Part shown: one piece after another, positions 32,766-41,745 of the stretch
Layout: each line of letters opens with the position of its first letter
Numbering within the stretch: the first letter of the stretch is position 1
Origin: a virus
Reading direction: 5' to 3' (one strand)
Length of the DNA: 50,107 nucleotides
IMG/VR virus record: IMGVR_UViG_3300024261_000049
Span: 1-50,107 of that record
Notes under the pieces: model-generated
The model's input: the letters and a program-made list of their open reading frames with translations, nothing else
Databases searched by the model: none
Told to the model about the DNA's origin: nothing
Translations under genes and position numbers: made by a program

Positions 32766-34520
32766 TTAAACTGATGTGTACGTTAAACTAAAATATATAG
32801 CACAAGCTGCGCTTGAAATCTTTGCGTGTGTTACACCCACGTATGAAGTAGTTTTACTACTTGAAAACATTTGACAGTTTGTGCTACCTAGTGGAAGGTG
32901 CATACTAAGCTGGTCATAAGTGTGATTTATATACCTAAAGAATATAGAGCCAGCACCAGCAGAACCAGTAGAACCAGACGTGAATGGTAAGCCTGTTATG
33001 GTGAGAACTGTTCCAGAGGTAATATCTGAGAATGTCTGCACGTGACCACTAACTGTAACTAATTTCCCAACCTTGATGTAGCGAGCGTTTGCCACACTAA
33101 CTGTACCAGATAGAACACCTGGAGTCCAACCACCCTCCTCATAGTCATCTAAGGAATTGGCTGTTGATGTGTCACCATTAAACCTTATTCCACCAGAAGA
33201 GGGGAAGCGTACTGTTTCTGTTGAGTGGTTGGCAGGCGATGATGCCGCACCTGTTGAAATTACAATATCGCCCTCACCATATGCAGTCCCTCTGGCTACT
33301 AGAGCAATCGAACCTCTAGCACCATAACCATCAGAGGTAACGGTGCTAAATTGTATTTTTGCAGGTTTTTGTCCAGCTAGGGGGGCACTGCCTGTGTAGG
33401 AATTACTGATTTGTAAAGCATAATAATTAGGGTCAGCTAATGCGGTAGAACTACCATTATCTCTAGTATATATAATACTACCAGATGTATCTGTGTAATC
33501 TGTATGAAGGTTTACAGCAGTACCTACTTTTACAGCGGTATCAGTTATGTCTAATTTCTCTGACGTAGCGTTATCATCAATACCTGTTGAGGTGAAGCCA
33601 TCACAAGTAACACTACCAGTAACATCAACACCAGTAGAGGTTGTGGATAGTTTAGCATTGTTGCCATATCTTAATTCAATACCACCAGTACTACTATTAC
33701 CATAAGCATAGGCTTGCGAACCAGCAGCATTAGTTAAATACAAACTATCACCTGAAAGCATTAATGAGCCAGTACCTTGGTCGGTAATATAACTATTACT
33801 ACCATCGTGATATATCTGTAAATCATTACTAGCACCAAACTTAGCCTTGACGTTATCACCTAAGCTAATATCTGCTGAAGTTGTTAGACCATCAGTAGTT
33901 ATAACGCCAGTAACATCAATACCAGCAGAGGTTGTGGCTAGTTTTGATGAGCCGTTATGAAAAAGAGTTACAGCATCATCGTGGTAAGCTGTAAGCATTT
34001 GCTCTGTTGAGTCGTACTTTTCTAATGCAATACCTGCACTTCCACGAAGTTTAAGTATTCCAGTGCCTTGCTCGTCAACATAGCTATTACTACCATCGTG
34101 ATAAATCTGTAAATCATCACTAGCACCAAAGTTAGCCTTGACGTTATCACCTAGTGACAAGCCACCTGTTAGCGCTAATTCAGCACTAGACATCTGAGCA
34201 GTTCCCACAGTACCATCACTAGGTGTACCAATATCTACTGCTTGTCCTTGCCATACCGCCCAAAAGGTTGAGCCTGTAGCTGGTGCTGATGAGAATACAA
34301 TGTTTGAGCCTGAGACCTTAAAGCCTTCAGTACCTGTGTCATCAGGTTCTTGTAATACACCGTTAATGCTTACTAATAACTGTCCTGACTTAGCAGGGTT
34401 AATAGCTAGTGATGATGCTGTTAAAGCAAATGATGTTAGCGTACCGTTGAAGGTAGAACTTATGTCATCTACTACTTGATAGTTACCTACTCCAGCAGGC
34501 GAATTGCCAATATATGCCAT
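32766..34520 (-). CDS. tail fibre protein with repeated 'LGDNVKAxFGASxDLQIYHDGSN' units, 584 aa
   Basis: The N-terminal domain (MAYIGNSPAGVGNYQVVDDI) is the particle-binding type found in many marine phages. Two clear copies of SLGDNVKANFGASDDLQIYH followed by DGSNSY, each ahead of a GTG-L-L/M segment and a LATTSAGIDVTG strand, form a shaft. The C-terminal 130 residues (GGWTPGVLSGTVSV...) form a separate strand-rich receptor-binding head. It sits in a block of fibre genes next to a sulfotransferase. Confidence 0.8.
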   Translation of the reverse strand: MAYIGNSPAGVGNYQVVDDISSTFNGTLTSFALTASSLAINPAKSGQLLVSINGVLQEPDDTGTEGFKVSGSNIVFSSAPATGSTFWAVWQGQAVDIGTPSDGTVGTAQMSSAELALTGGLSLGDNVKANFGASDDLQIYHDGSNSYVDEQGTGILKLRGSAGIALEKYDSTEQMLTAYHDDAVTLFHNGSSKLATTSAGIDVTGVITTDGLTTSADISLGDNVKAKFGASNDLQIYHDGSNSYITDQGTGSLMLSGDSLYLTNAAGSQAYAYGNSSTGGIELRYGNNAKLSTTSTGVDVTGSVTCDGFTSTGIDDNATSEKLDITDTAVKVGTAVNLHTDYTDTSGSIIYTRDNGSSTALADPNYYALQISNSYTGSAPLAGQKPAKIQFSTVTSDGYGARGSIALVARGTAYGEGDIVISTGAASSPANHSTETVRFPSSGGIRFNGDTSTANSLDDYEEGGWTPGVLSGTVSVANARYIKVGKLVTVSGHVQTFSDITSGTVLTITGLPFTSGSTGSAGAGSIFFRYINHTYDQLSMHLPLGSTNCQMFSSSKTTSYVGVTHAKISSAACAIYFSLTYTSV

Positions 34521-34534
34521 TTATGTTTCTCCTG

Positions 34535-35332
34535 TTAAATTTGTTTGACACCCATACTACTGAGGGGGTGTATTCTGACGCTATTATGTTGTTTCCATAT
34601 ATTGTAGTTTTGGTACTTTTTTATCATAGCGTCTGATAAAATCATAGACTCTTCACCTACAGAGATAGTCTTACGAATAGAATGCAACCCATTTATGCCG
34701 TGATAACTCTCATCCTCAAACGCCTCTATACAAGTAAAATCATTTTCGTAAGGAGTAGCGCCCAGATATACGTACACCTCGTCTAGTATCTTCTGAGTTT
34801 TATCAATTAAATCATCATACTCAACAAGTAGTATATCGTTTACTTTCAACTTATAGTAAGCTTTAAAATCATTATAACTTGTTTGAAAACTACCTCCCTC
34901 TAAATCCAACTCTTTATTATTGTTTTGGAAAAGTGTTAAATAGGATTTTATAATATCCTCTGTATCTCTTACAGGCGCAATAACTTTAGGTAAGCTCCCG
35001 AAAATATCCTGATACATCTTTATGTTTTCTGGGTTTTGCCACTGCCTTCTTTTATCTATAATAATAGGCTTGTCCGTTAGTCCTTTAAAATACGCAGAAG
35101 TAAGAGACCTTAAAAAAGGAATTTTATTGCTTTGTATCTTTGCTGTATTGCAATCATCCTTAGAAATCTCATCTGTCCAAACAGTATAATTTCTCCATAA
35201 TATTTCAACAAATGGAGATGTAGTGGTGACGTATATTTCTGGGTGTTGATTTAATAAGGCAGATAGCAAGGTAATACCACTACGAGGTAGTCCGCCTAAT
35301 ATAGAGAATGTAGGCACTATGGTGCTAACCAC
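34535..35332 (-). CDS. PAPS-dependent sulfotransferase, 265 aa
   Basis: Transfers a sulfo group from PAPS to an unknown acceptor. The 5'-phosphosulfate loop GGLPRSGITLL is at 13-23 and the 3'-phosphate motif VRDTEDIIKSYL contains R122 and S130, eight apart as in canonical sulfotransferases. The YDDL and YLG segments downstream also fit the fold. Starts with GTG at 35332 (no earlier ATG), with GAGGTG upstream, overlapping the previous gene by 16 bp. Placement between tail-fibre genes suggests modification of fibres or host surface glycans. No peptide signal is seen. Confidence 0.8.
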   Translation of the reverse strand: MVSTIVPTFSILGGLPRSGITLLSALLNQHPEIYVTTTSPFVEILWRNYTVWTDEISKDDCNTAKIQSNKIPFLRSLTSAYFKGLTDKPIIIDKRRQWQNPENIKMYQDIFGSLPKVIAPVRDTEDIIKSYLTLFQNNNKELDLEGGSFQTSYNDFKAYYKLKVNDILLVEYDDLIDKTQKILDEVYVYLGATPYENDFTCIEAFEDESYHGINGLHSIRKTISVGEESMILSDAMIKKYQNYNIWKQHNSVRIHPLSSMGVKQI

Positions 35333-35691
35333 TGCTGCACCTCTTCATCCCATATATGCCTAACAGGTGGTTTACCTACATCTGCTGGTCGCGGAGTAGG
35401 GGGTAACCAAGTGCCTGTTGTTACATCTAAAATCCAAGAAGGGTATGGCTGCGGCACATAAAAAGCATCTAACACCTCATCATAGATGTTACCAATACCT
35501 GCAAAATTCAGCCTTAACGCTTTTGTTTGGTCGCTAGAGGCTTCTTTTGAATTGGGATTATAATATACTCCGCCTTTAGTATTATAGGATGTTTTTACCC
35601 ATTGCCCTTTCTGAAAAGTATCAATATATTCTTGTGTGGCAACAATAACTTGTGTTACTACACCTTTTTCTATTTTTGCAAAATGACTCAT
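35317..35691 (-). CDS. fibre-associated protein of cyanophage-like type, 124 aa
   Basis: MSHFAKIEKGVVTQVIVATQ, then SYNTKGGVYYNP, LRLNFAGIGNIYDEVLDAFY and PQPYPSWILDVTTGTWLPP match a widespread marine-phage protein I know from cyanophages, usually beside tail-fibre genes and of unknown function. The C-terminal WDEEVQQW is typical. Likely a virion or fibre accessory. Start overlaps the upstream stop by one base. Confidence 0.65.
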   Translation of the reverse strand: MSHFAKIEKGVVTQVIVATQEYIDTFQKGQWVKTSYNTKGGVYYNPNSKEASSDQTKALRLNFAGIGNIYDEVLDAFYVPQPYPSWILDVTTGTWLPPTPRPADVGKPPVRHIWDEEVQQWLAP

Positions 35692-36638
35692 TACGCTGTA
35701 TAACTCCCTGAAGAATTGAAAACTAAAATAGTGTTTGTACCACTGAGACTCTCTGTTGGAGAGCCTGTAGTAGTTCCTGTGTAGAGGGCTGTAGGTATGC
35801 TTAAAATAACTACTCCAGAGCCCCCAGCAGATGATAAACCTTCGCTGTCATCAATGCCATTAAAACCATCCGCAGAGCCACCGCCGCCACCTGAGCCAGT
35901 ATTTACAACGCCTGCTGTAGAGCCTCCCTCTTGCCCGCTCCTACCACCACCACCACTGCCGCCAGCAGCGCCACCAGCACCCCAATAAGAATAGTGACCA
36001 CCAGCACCCCCGCCAGCTCTTGTTACAGCTGACCCTGTAATACTAGATGCTTTACCACTACCGCCAACACCGCCTATAGAGGAGGCAGTAGCGTTTCCTC
36101 CTACACCACCAGCGCCACCACCGCCACCAAAAGCGTCATTATTACACCCACCAGGTGCATTTTGCCCTATACCGCCAGCGTTACCTTGACCAGCAACAGG
36201 GGTACTAGAAACTTGTGTGCTTTCTCCTACACCGCCAGAGCCCCCACCTGAACCACCTGTAGCACCAGTTCTCGAATTATTAACTGAACAAACAGGTCCG
36301 TTAGCACAACCACCACCACCACCTGATAAAGAGAGTGCATTAATACTAGAGTCTGAGCCATTAGTTCCCCAGTTGGTTCGTAATCCATCTAATCCACCAA
36401 GTGCACCGCCACCTGCACCACCAGCGCCTACTGTTATATTGTAAATCGAGTTCTTAGATAAATACATAGAACTCTCAAAGTAACCTCCAGCACCACCACC
36501 ACCCCCTGTGCTAGCTTGCACTACACTATTCCCACCACCACCTGCACCACCAGAAATAATTAAAAAGTTCACTAGGTAGTTAGCATCTATAACATCTGCC
36601 TTCAGTCCTTCTTTTCCTACTTTACTTATACCTGCCAT
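35691..36638 (-). CDS. glycine-rich tail-tip adhesin, 315 aa
   Basis: After a short N-terminus, nearly the whole protein consists of Gly-rich loops (VVQASTGGGGGAGGYFESS; GGVGGNATASSIGGVGGSG; GGGAGGHYSYWGAGGAAGGS). This matches polyglycine-type phage adhesins such as the gp38-like tips, whose Gly stretches stack as a polyglycine II core and whose intervening loops bind receptors. The gene is among the fibre genes and joined by one-base overlaps to both neighbours. Confidence 0.7.
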   Translation of the reverse strand: MAGISKVGKEGLKADVIDANYLVNFLIISGGAGGGGNSVVQASTGGGGGAGGYFESSMYLSKNSIYNITVGAGGAGGGALGGLDGLRTNWGTNGSDSSINALSLSGGGGGCANGPVCSVNNSRTGATGGSGGGSGGVGESTQVSSTPVAGQGNAGGIGQNAPGGCNNDAFGGGGGAGGVGGNATASSIGGVGGSGKASSITGSAVTRAGGGAGGHYSYWGAGGAAGGSGGGGRSGQEGGSTAGVVNTGSGGGGGSADGFNGIDDSEGLSSAGGSGVVILSIPTALYTGTTTGSPTESLSGTNTILVFNSSGSYTA

Positions 36639-37006
36639 TAGATGGTCTCCTGTAATACAGCCTTATCAGCTTCTGTTTTGACCCAAGCAGGTACATCAGC
36701 AATCGTTGTGCCACCTGTGATTGTCTTAGGGAATCTAGTCTTTACGTCTGCTACGTGAGCATCCCAAGTACCATCTGTCTGCATACCGAACTGTTCACCT
36801 GTAGAGGCATAACCATCTTCACCAGTTCTTAGTGCTACGTAATCAGGTTCGATAACATCAGCACCTTCTACGATAGTTAAGCCATTGACTTTAACGTCTT
36901 GTAGGAACTGTTGGTAATCGCGATTCTGAGGACTCTGTGGAATAGAAGCATTATCAGATAATCTTATAATTCCGTATGAATTTTCTTGCTGTTTTAGTTT
37001 ATACAT
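36638..37006 (-). CDS. small tail-fibre accessory protein, 122 aa
   Basis: MYKLKQQENSYGIIRLSDNASIPQSP..., acidic, with a final helix (VPAWVKTEADKAVLQETI). Resembles small proteins that lie beside fibre genes and may assist assembly. It overlaps the adhesin gene by one base. No clear family signature. Confidence 0.55.
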   Translation of the reverse strand: MYKLKQQENSYGIIRLSDNASIPQSPQNRDYQQFLQDVKVNGLTIVEGADVIEPDYVALRTGEDGYASTGEQFGMQTDGTWDAHVADVKTRFPKTITGGTTIADVPAWVKTEADKAVLQETI

Positions 37007-37015
37007 AATAATCTC

Positions 37016-38053
37016 CTATAATTCTGCGTCTAACCGTATATAGTTAGCTGTACTATCTCCGCTAACTCCCCAAAACATAGCTCCCCCTTGATGACCACTA
37101 AAAGCATTAGTGCTGTTATCATAATTTAAAGCAAACACTGACCTATTATCACCATAGTTATACGCCACAACAGTTCCTCCATCAACTTCTGAAGAAGCGC
37201 CAGCATATCTCATAAAGACACCACTATAAGTTAGAGTGGGTGATGTTCTCATAGGAACAGGAAGGTTTAATACCCCCATAGCATCATCAGCATCATAACC
37301 CGCAAAAATACAGACATAGCCGTGAGCGCCAGTGCCATTATAATCATAGCCAACAAAATACCTCTGACAAAGTGCCAGTTCCTCACCATAACTACGGTGT
37401 TCAAAGTCTGTGGCTACTGAGCCTAGTTCTAGTTGGACGTTGTTTATTACGATTGTAGTATTTGCATTTAAATATATTTCAACTCTTATTGCTGTTGTTG
37501 ATGAATTGAAATTAGCCGATGTCAGAGTCATAGAATATTTCCCATCTGAAATATATGTTAAATTTCCATAATGTGTTCCACCCCCTATGCTATAACAGTT
37601 CGCACTTAATATATTAGAATAGTTATCTGCGTCAAAAGAAAGAATGTAATCTCCTAAGGGAACATCCTGTGCCTCTATATCTTGCATAAGTGAGTTTGTT
37701 ACCCCTGTTCCTGAAATAGCAAATTGCAAACCTCCTGATACTTTATCAATGTCAATAGTCCCACCATTAGACCATATATTCCATCTATCTGCGTGGTAGG
37801 TTCCACTAGAAACACCACTAAAACTTGTACCCCTCTGCCATACATCAAACCCACCATTAATAATCAGGTTCTTTCTACCTGACTTCAGGCTTACAACTGC
37901 TGCGTCTGCTATCTTAGCTTCTGTAATAGCATTGTCTGCTACGTCTGCTACAGCGATAGCTCCGTCTACAATCTTAGAAGCGTCAATACTGTTAGCAGGA
38001 ATATCATCTGCTGTTACTGGTACCGCTGAGGGTACTCTACCTACGTATGGCAT
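37016..38053 (-). CDS. tail fibre protein with 'NLIINGGFDVWQRG' domain, 345 aa
   Basis: N-terminal part MPYVGRVPSAVPVTADDIPA, then short shaft repeats (NSIDASKIVDGAIAVADVAD), then RKNLIINGGFDVWQRGTSF, which opens a carbohydrate-binding-like C-terminal domain common in marine phage fibres. Strand-rich, ends YIRLDAEL. Likely a trimeric receptor-binding fibre. Confidence 0.75.
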   Translation of the reverse strand: MPYVGRVPSAVPVTADDIPANSIDASKIVDGAIAVADVADNAITEAKIADAAVVSLKSGRKNLIINGGFDVWQRGTSFSGVSSGTYHADRWNIWSNGGTIDIDKVSGGLQFAISGTGVTNSLMQDIEAQDVPLGDYILSFDADNYSNILSANCYSIGGGTHYGNLTYISDGKYSMTLTSANFNSSTTAIRVEIYLNANTTIVINNVQLELGSVATDFEHRSYGEELALCQRYFVGYDYNGTGAHGYVCIFAGYDADDAMGVLNLPVPMRTSPTLTYSGVFMRYAGASSEVDGGTVVAYNYGDNRSVFALNYDNSTNAFSGHQGGAMFWGVSGDSTANYIRLDAEL

Positions 38054-38068
38054 ATTATTCTCCTAAAA

Positions 38069-38410
38069 TTAAGTGATTTCCATAATTGATAACGCTGCAT
38101 CTAATGCAGAAGCTGTATTACTCTGCACCTTCACAATGTCTCCTGCTTGAAGCACAATCTTGTTACCAGACATAATCTCTACCGCTGAACCTGATGGTAA
38201 TGGAATGTCTTTAATGAAGTACACAGAGGTGTTAGTTTCAACATCAACAGTAGTACTCACAATTTGAGCACTAGCGTTAACTGAAGAACCTAAGATATTA
38301 GCCACTGTTAATCCGATGATTACTGTAGTTGTGCTTGCAGGTACTGTGTAGACTGCTACAAGCGATGTGCCTATCGTGGTCTTTGTTTTTAGTTTGAATG
38401 TATTTGCCAT
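38069..38410 (-). CDS. beta-rich small structural protein, 113 aa
   Basis: MANTFKLKTKTTIGTSLVAV..., alternating hydrophobic strands with no helix-rich part; ends LDAALSIMEIT. A single jelly-roll-sized domain, perhaps a head- or tail-decoration or fibre-adaptor protein. It lies between two fibre genes. Function not recognised. Confidence 0.55.
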   Translation of the reverse strand: MANTFKLKTKTTIGTSLVAVYTVPASTTTVIIGLTVANILGSSVNASAQIVSTTVDVETNTSVYFIKDIPLPSGSAVEIMSGNKIVLQAGDIVKVQSNTASALDAALSIMEIT

Positions 38411-38419
38411 AATGTTTTC

Positions 38420-40441
38420 CTATCCTAATGCGATACTCATCGCGACTGCGTTACCCAGAGCTTCTTTAGCGTCTAGGGCTGCTTGTAATCCTGATACTTC
38501 TGCAATAGAATGTGTAGCAGGGTGTGTGTAATTGTTAGCGCTAGTAGCTATACCGTCTAATTTAGTATTATCAGCTGTTGTAAAGTTAACTTGTGTAAGC
38601 CCCCCATCTCCAACTGAGTATGTGGTGTCTGTAAACAACGCACCAGAAGGTACATTAGTTAATACTTGTGAATCATCTACCTTACCATCTAAAGCTGTTT
38701 GTAGGCCTGTAATAACTGAAATAGCGTGATTAGCTGGATGCGTGTAGTTGTTAGCTGAGGTAGCTATTCCTGCTAGTTTAGTCTGTTCTGCATCACTAAA
38801 CTCGTTAGTGTCAGCTTCACCTTCATAAGCAGCTTTAATCTCTGCGCCAGTTTGATCTCCTGTAGCACCTGCTTCAATACCATCTAGCTTAGCCTTATCA
38901 GCACCAGTCTGTACACCAGCAACAGTTGTAGTAGCAGCAGGGAGAACAGCGTTAGTTCCATCTGAGCTTACTACAGTGTTAGTAGTTGCAGTTGTGGTTG
39001 TAGATAGGTTGGTTGTTACGTTTGTTACTTTAGCTGTGTTAAGAGCTACAGCTGCATCAATAGCAGTTGAGTCGTAAACAGTATCTGTGTAATTACCAGC
39101 GTGTACATTGGTAGACCCTTGGTCTGTTGTCCAATCTAAATGCTCATTAGCCACAAAGCCAGTTAAGGTATCGTGGTTAAGAGTTACAACACCTGTAGCA
39201 CCATCAACACTTGTTACAGCATCAGTTGGAGTTTCAAGTAAAGTAAAGTCTGCCATTGTTCCAGCAGAACCTGAGTTCTTAACATAAGTCTTCTTCTCAT
39301 CGGTTCTAACTACTACATCACCTTCTTGTGCTGTAAGAGCCAACATAAGCACTTGGCTCGCTGCTGTTTGAACTGTGGTTAAAGCTATTGAGCTAGCTGA
39401 GATAACATTACTAGCAGAGATGTTAATACCCGTGCCACCTGTGTAAGTTACAATCTCAGCCCAAGAAGTACCATTGTATCGGTACATCTTATTATCAGTT
39501 GTATTGAAGTATAAATCACCTTCATCTAATGAGGTTGTTGGGGCTGTTGTTGAAACTCTATATCTATCTGCAAATGAATTTATACCTGTGATATTACTAG
39601 CACAAGTGTCCATTGCAGTTACATTAGCTGAAGTGCCTAGTGTGTTCATATCAGAAACAACATCTGCTGTTCCTAGTGTGTTCATATCTAGAACTACATC
39701 TGCTGTTCCTAAGGTATTCATATCAGCTACTACATCAGCAGTACCTAGTGTGTTCATATCAGAAACAACATCAGCTGTTCCTAAGGTATTCATATCAGCT
39801 ACTACATCTGCAGTACCTAGAGTGTTTAAATCAGCTACTACATCTGCAGTACCTAAGATAGCCATATCAGCAACAATAGCAGCAGTACCTAAGATATTCA
39901 TATCAGATACTACATCAGCAGTACCTAAGATAGCCATATCAGCTACAGCAGCTGCTGTACCTAAACGTCCTATTTCTGTACTCTTACCAGCTACTGTAGT
40001 TACATCACTTGAGATGCCAGCAACTGTTGTTACGTTTGCTGATATGCCTGCTACTGTGGTTACATTAGCTGCAATACCAGAAACGGTATTAATCTTTGTT
40101 TGGTCTGATGTTGTTGGTGTAGTACGATTCCAGGTTGTTCCACCTAAATCGTAAACCATCATAGCATTGGTTGTTGTATCAAAGTACAACGCACCATCTA
40201 CTAAGGCGTCACCATCATTATCTAGTGTAGGTCCTGATGATTTAACACCAAGATACCTATCGTCAAATGAATCATACGAAGCTGCTGCATTAGTTTCACT
40301 AACGGCTGCTGCTGTCTCACTTGCCGCTGCTGCAGACTCGGAAGCTGCTGCATTAGTTTCACTTACCGCTGCTGCTGCTGCTGAGTTATCAATAGCAATC
40401 GTATCGCCTGCGTTACCATCATAAAATGAATTTCTAGGCAT
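38420..40441 (-). CDS. tail fibre protein with 'LGTADVVxDMN' repeat shaft, 673 aa
   Basis: N-terminal Ala/Ser/Glu coiled-coil repeats (AAASESAAAASETAAAVSET), then a module ending DGALYFDTTTNAMMVYDLGG, then about ten tandem 11-residue repeats (LGTADVVADMNTLGTADVV) at roughly residues 170-275, a second DLYFNTTDNKMYRYNG module and a C-terminal part with two similar IATSANNYTHPA-H units. It follows the adaptor gene and is probably the fibre that contacts the virion. Confidence 0.8.
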   Translation of the reverse strand: MPRNSFYDGNAGDTIAIDNSAAAAAVSETNAAASESAAAASETAAAVSETNAAASYDSFDDRYLGVKSSGPTLDNDGDALVDGALYFDTTTNAMMVYDLGGTTWNRTTPTTSDQTKINTVSGIAANVTTVAGISANVTTVAGISSDVTTVAGKSTEIGRLGTAAAVADMAILGTADVVSDMNILGTAAIVADMAILGTADVVADLNTLGTADVVADMNTLGTADVVSDMNTLGTADVVADMNTLGTADVVLDMNTLGTADVVSDMNTLGTSANVTAMDTCASNITGINSFADRYRVSTTAPTTSLDEGDLYFNTTDNKMYRYNGTSWAEIVTYTGGTGINISASNVISASSIALTTVQTAASQVLMLALTAQEGDVVVRTDEKKTYVKNSGSAGTMADFTLLETPTDAVTSVDGATGVVTLNHDTLTGFVANEHLDWTTDQGSTNVHAGNYTDTVYDSTAIDAAVALNTAKVTNVTTNLSTTTTATTNTVVSSDGTNAVLPAATTTVAGVQTGADKAKLDGIEAGATGDQTGAEIKAAYEGEADTNEFSDAEQTKLAGIATSANNYTHPANHAISVITGLQTALDGKVDDSQVLTNVPSGALFTDTTYSVGDGGLTQVNFTTADNTKLDGIATSANNYTHPATHSIAEVSGLQAALDAKEALGNAVAMSIALG

Positions 40442-40450
40442 ATTATTCTC

Positions 40451-41320
40451 CTATATTAAAGCTTCAGAAAATATCTGTGTAAATGTAGCTCCTTTGAGCT
40501 CTGCCTCTTTAGCTTTATCGTTTAATGTTGTGATCTTATCTAAGAACATTTGATAATATCTAGCCTCGTCCTCAACACTTCCTAAGAAAGCAGAGCCAAT
40601 AGCTAATGATGAATAAAGAACTGTTTCATACTCGCTAGACAAGATATAAGGAATTACTTCAATAGTAGCAGTTCCAGTTCCAGTTCCAACTCCTGTGGCA
40701 TTAAATATAACACCTACAGTGTTACCTGAAGCTCCTATTGCTGTGAAATCTGTCGTTCCAACTGTAGTAATCGTATAGTACTTACCAATCGTAAACGCAC
40801 CAGCTGTTGTAGTAGTTGAAGAGGTAGTGCCAATAGCCTCGCCAGCCTTATAATACTTTAACACATACTCACCAGAAGCACTTTGCTCTCCTTCTTTATC
40901 TGTTAATAAGAAACTAGTTAGCTCTCTAGTGAAAGAGTAATTCATCTTGTTATTATGAAAAGCCTTGCCATCAATCCTACGATAAGAAACATCATCGTCT
41001 TTATCAGAGTCTGTCCAAGTACCGCTAGCAGCTGAACATAAAGCTCTAGTTGTATTAGTAGTTGGAGCAACCGAACAGGTTCCTGCCTTTACTAATCTTA
41101 ATTCAATTAACTCTAGGAACCTAGAAGGAATAGTAATACTAGAATTGCTACTAGCTACTGAGAAGCCTTCTAAAGCCTCTAAAGGAGGAACACGAAGTTT
41201 CTCATAAACCTTAGCTTCAGCCATCTGAATGAATAAATCAAGCTGAGTATCGGTTAAATCTGTTCTGTTCAGCCAATCCGCAATATTTGTGCGTAATGTA
41301 GCTTGATCTATGATGGCCAT
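40451..41320 (-). CDS. head-tail adaptor protein (P22 gp4-like class) with inserted beta domain, 289 aa
   Basis: The start ATLRTNIADWLNRTDLTDTQLDLFIQMAEAKVYEKLRVP is the helical adaptor signature in marine podoviruses, thought to form a ring below the portal. Residues about 172-222 (GAFTIGKYYTITTVGTTDFT, then AIGASGNTVGVIFNATG) are a small strand domain found elsewhere in marine phage tail proteins; here it interrupts the adaptor core before the C-terminal helices (YETVLYSSLAIGSAFLG; DEARYYQMFLDKI). Confidence 0.7.
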   Translation of the reverse strand: MAIIDQATLRTNIADWLNRTDLTDTQLDLFIQMAEAKVYEKLRVPPLEALEGFSVASSNSSITIPSRFLELIELRLVKAGTCSVAPTTNTTRALCSAASGTWTDSDKDDDVSYRRIDGKAFHNNKMNYSFTRELTSFLLTDKEGEQSASGEYVLKYYKAGEAIGTTSSTTTTAGAFTIGKYYTITTVGTTDFTAIGASGNTVGVIFNATGVGTGTGTATIEVIPYILSSEYETVLYSSLAIGSAFLGSVEDEARYYQMFLDKITTLNDKAKEAELKGATFTQIFSEALI

Positions 41321-41338
41321 ATAGGGCTCCTAAATTAG

Positions 41339-41641
41339 TTAGTAATACATAAGATGAGGATATTTAAACTTCATGATATGTTTAAACTTTCTCATTTCTT
41401 CAGGTTGGATATTCTTATCATGGATATTAATTCCATACTTTGTCATAATATCTAATGCAATTGTATCTGGTACATTGCAAAACGGTTTAAATCCTGAATC
41501 GATTCGCTTGTTTTTTTTACCGAACTCTCTTTGAGCTTTCGCCCATTCTAAATGAGGCTCGATATCTTGTACTATACCAATGCCACTGGCATCTGAATGT
41601 ACTTCATAATCTTTAAATAATTGTTCTCTTATTTCTCTCAT
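41339..41641 (-). CDS. hypothetical late protein, 100 aa
   Basis: MREIREQLFKDYEVHSDASG... is mixed in charge, contains a central FGKKNKRIDSGFKPFC and ends FKYPHLMYY. It lies between the capsid terminator and the adaptor gene, in the place of head-completion genes. No family recognised. Confidence 0.6.
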   Translation of the reverse strand: MREIREQLFKDYEVHSDASGIGIVQDIEPHLEWAKAQREFGKKNKRIDSGFKPFCNVPDTIALDIMTKYGINIHDKNIQPEEMRKFKHIMKFKYPHLMYY

Positions 41642-41653
41642 CTCTCATCTCTT

Positions 41654-41722
41654 TATTATTCTTACCGACAAAGACTCTTAGAATCTTTCTTGGTAAGAAT
41701 AACCCCCACCCGAAAGCAGGGG
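41654..41722 (-). terminator. stem-loops after the capsid gene (likely terminator or attenuator)
   Basis: Read on the minus strand, AACCCC (41722-41717) pairs with GGGGTT (41704-41699) right after the capsid stop and is followed by ATTCTT. A second, 11-bp perfect stem joins 41700-41690 to 41664-41654 (GGTAAGAATAA in plus terms at 41690-41700). Such structures after capsid genes commonly lower downstream expression. Confidence 0.65.
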
Positions 41723-41745
41723 TTAATTCAACTTTGCTTAACCTA

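Noticed and set aside
35797-36444. Proline-rich plus-strand frames (63 and 75 aa)
   Set aside because: They are the antisense of the glycine-rich adhesin; Gly codons read backwards give Pro runs.
39474-40154. 226-aa plus-strand frame with repeats
   Set aside because: Antisense shadow of the LGTADVV repeats of the 673-aa fibre; the repetition is inherited from the real gene.
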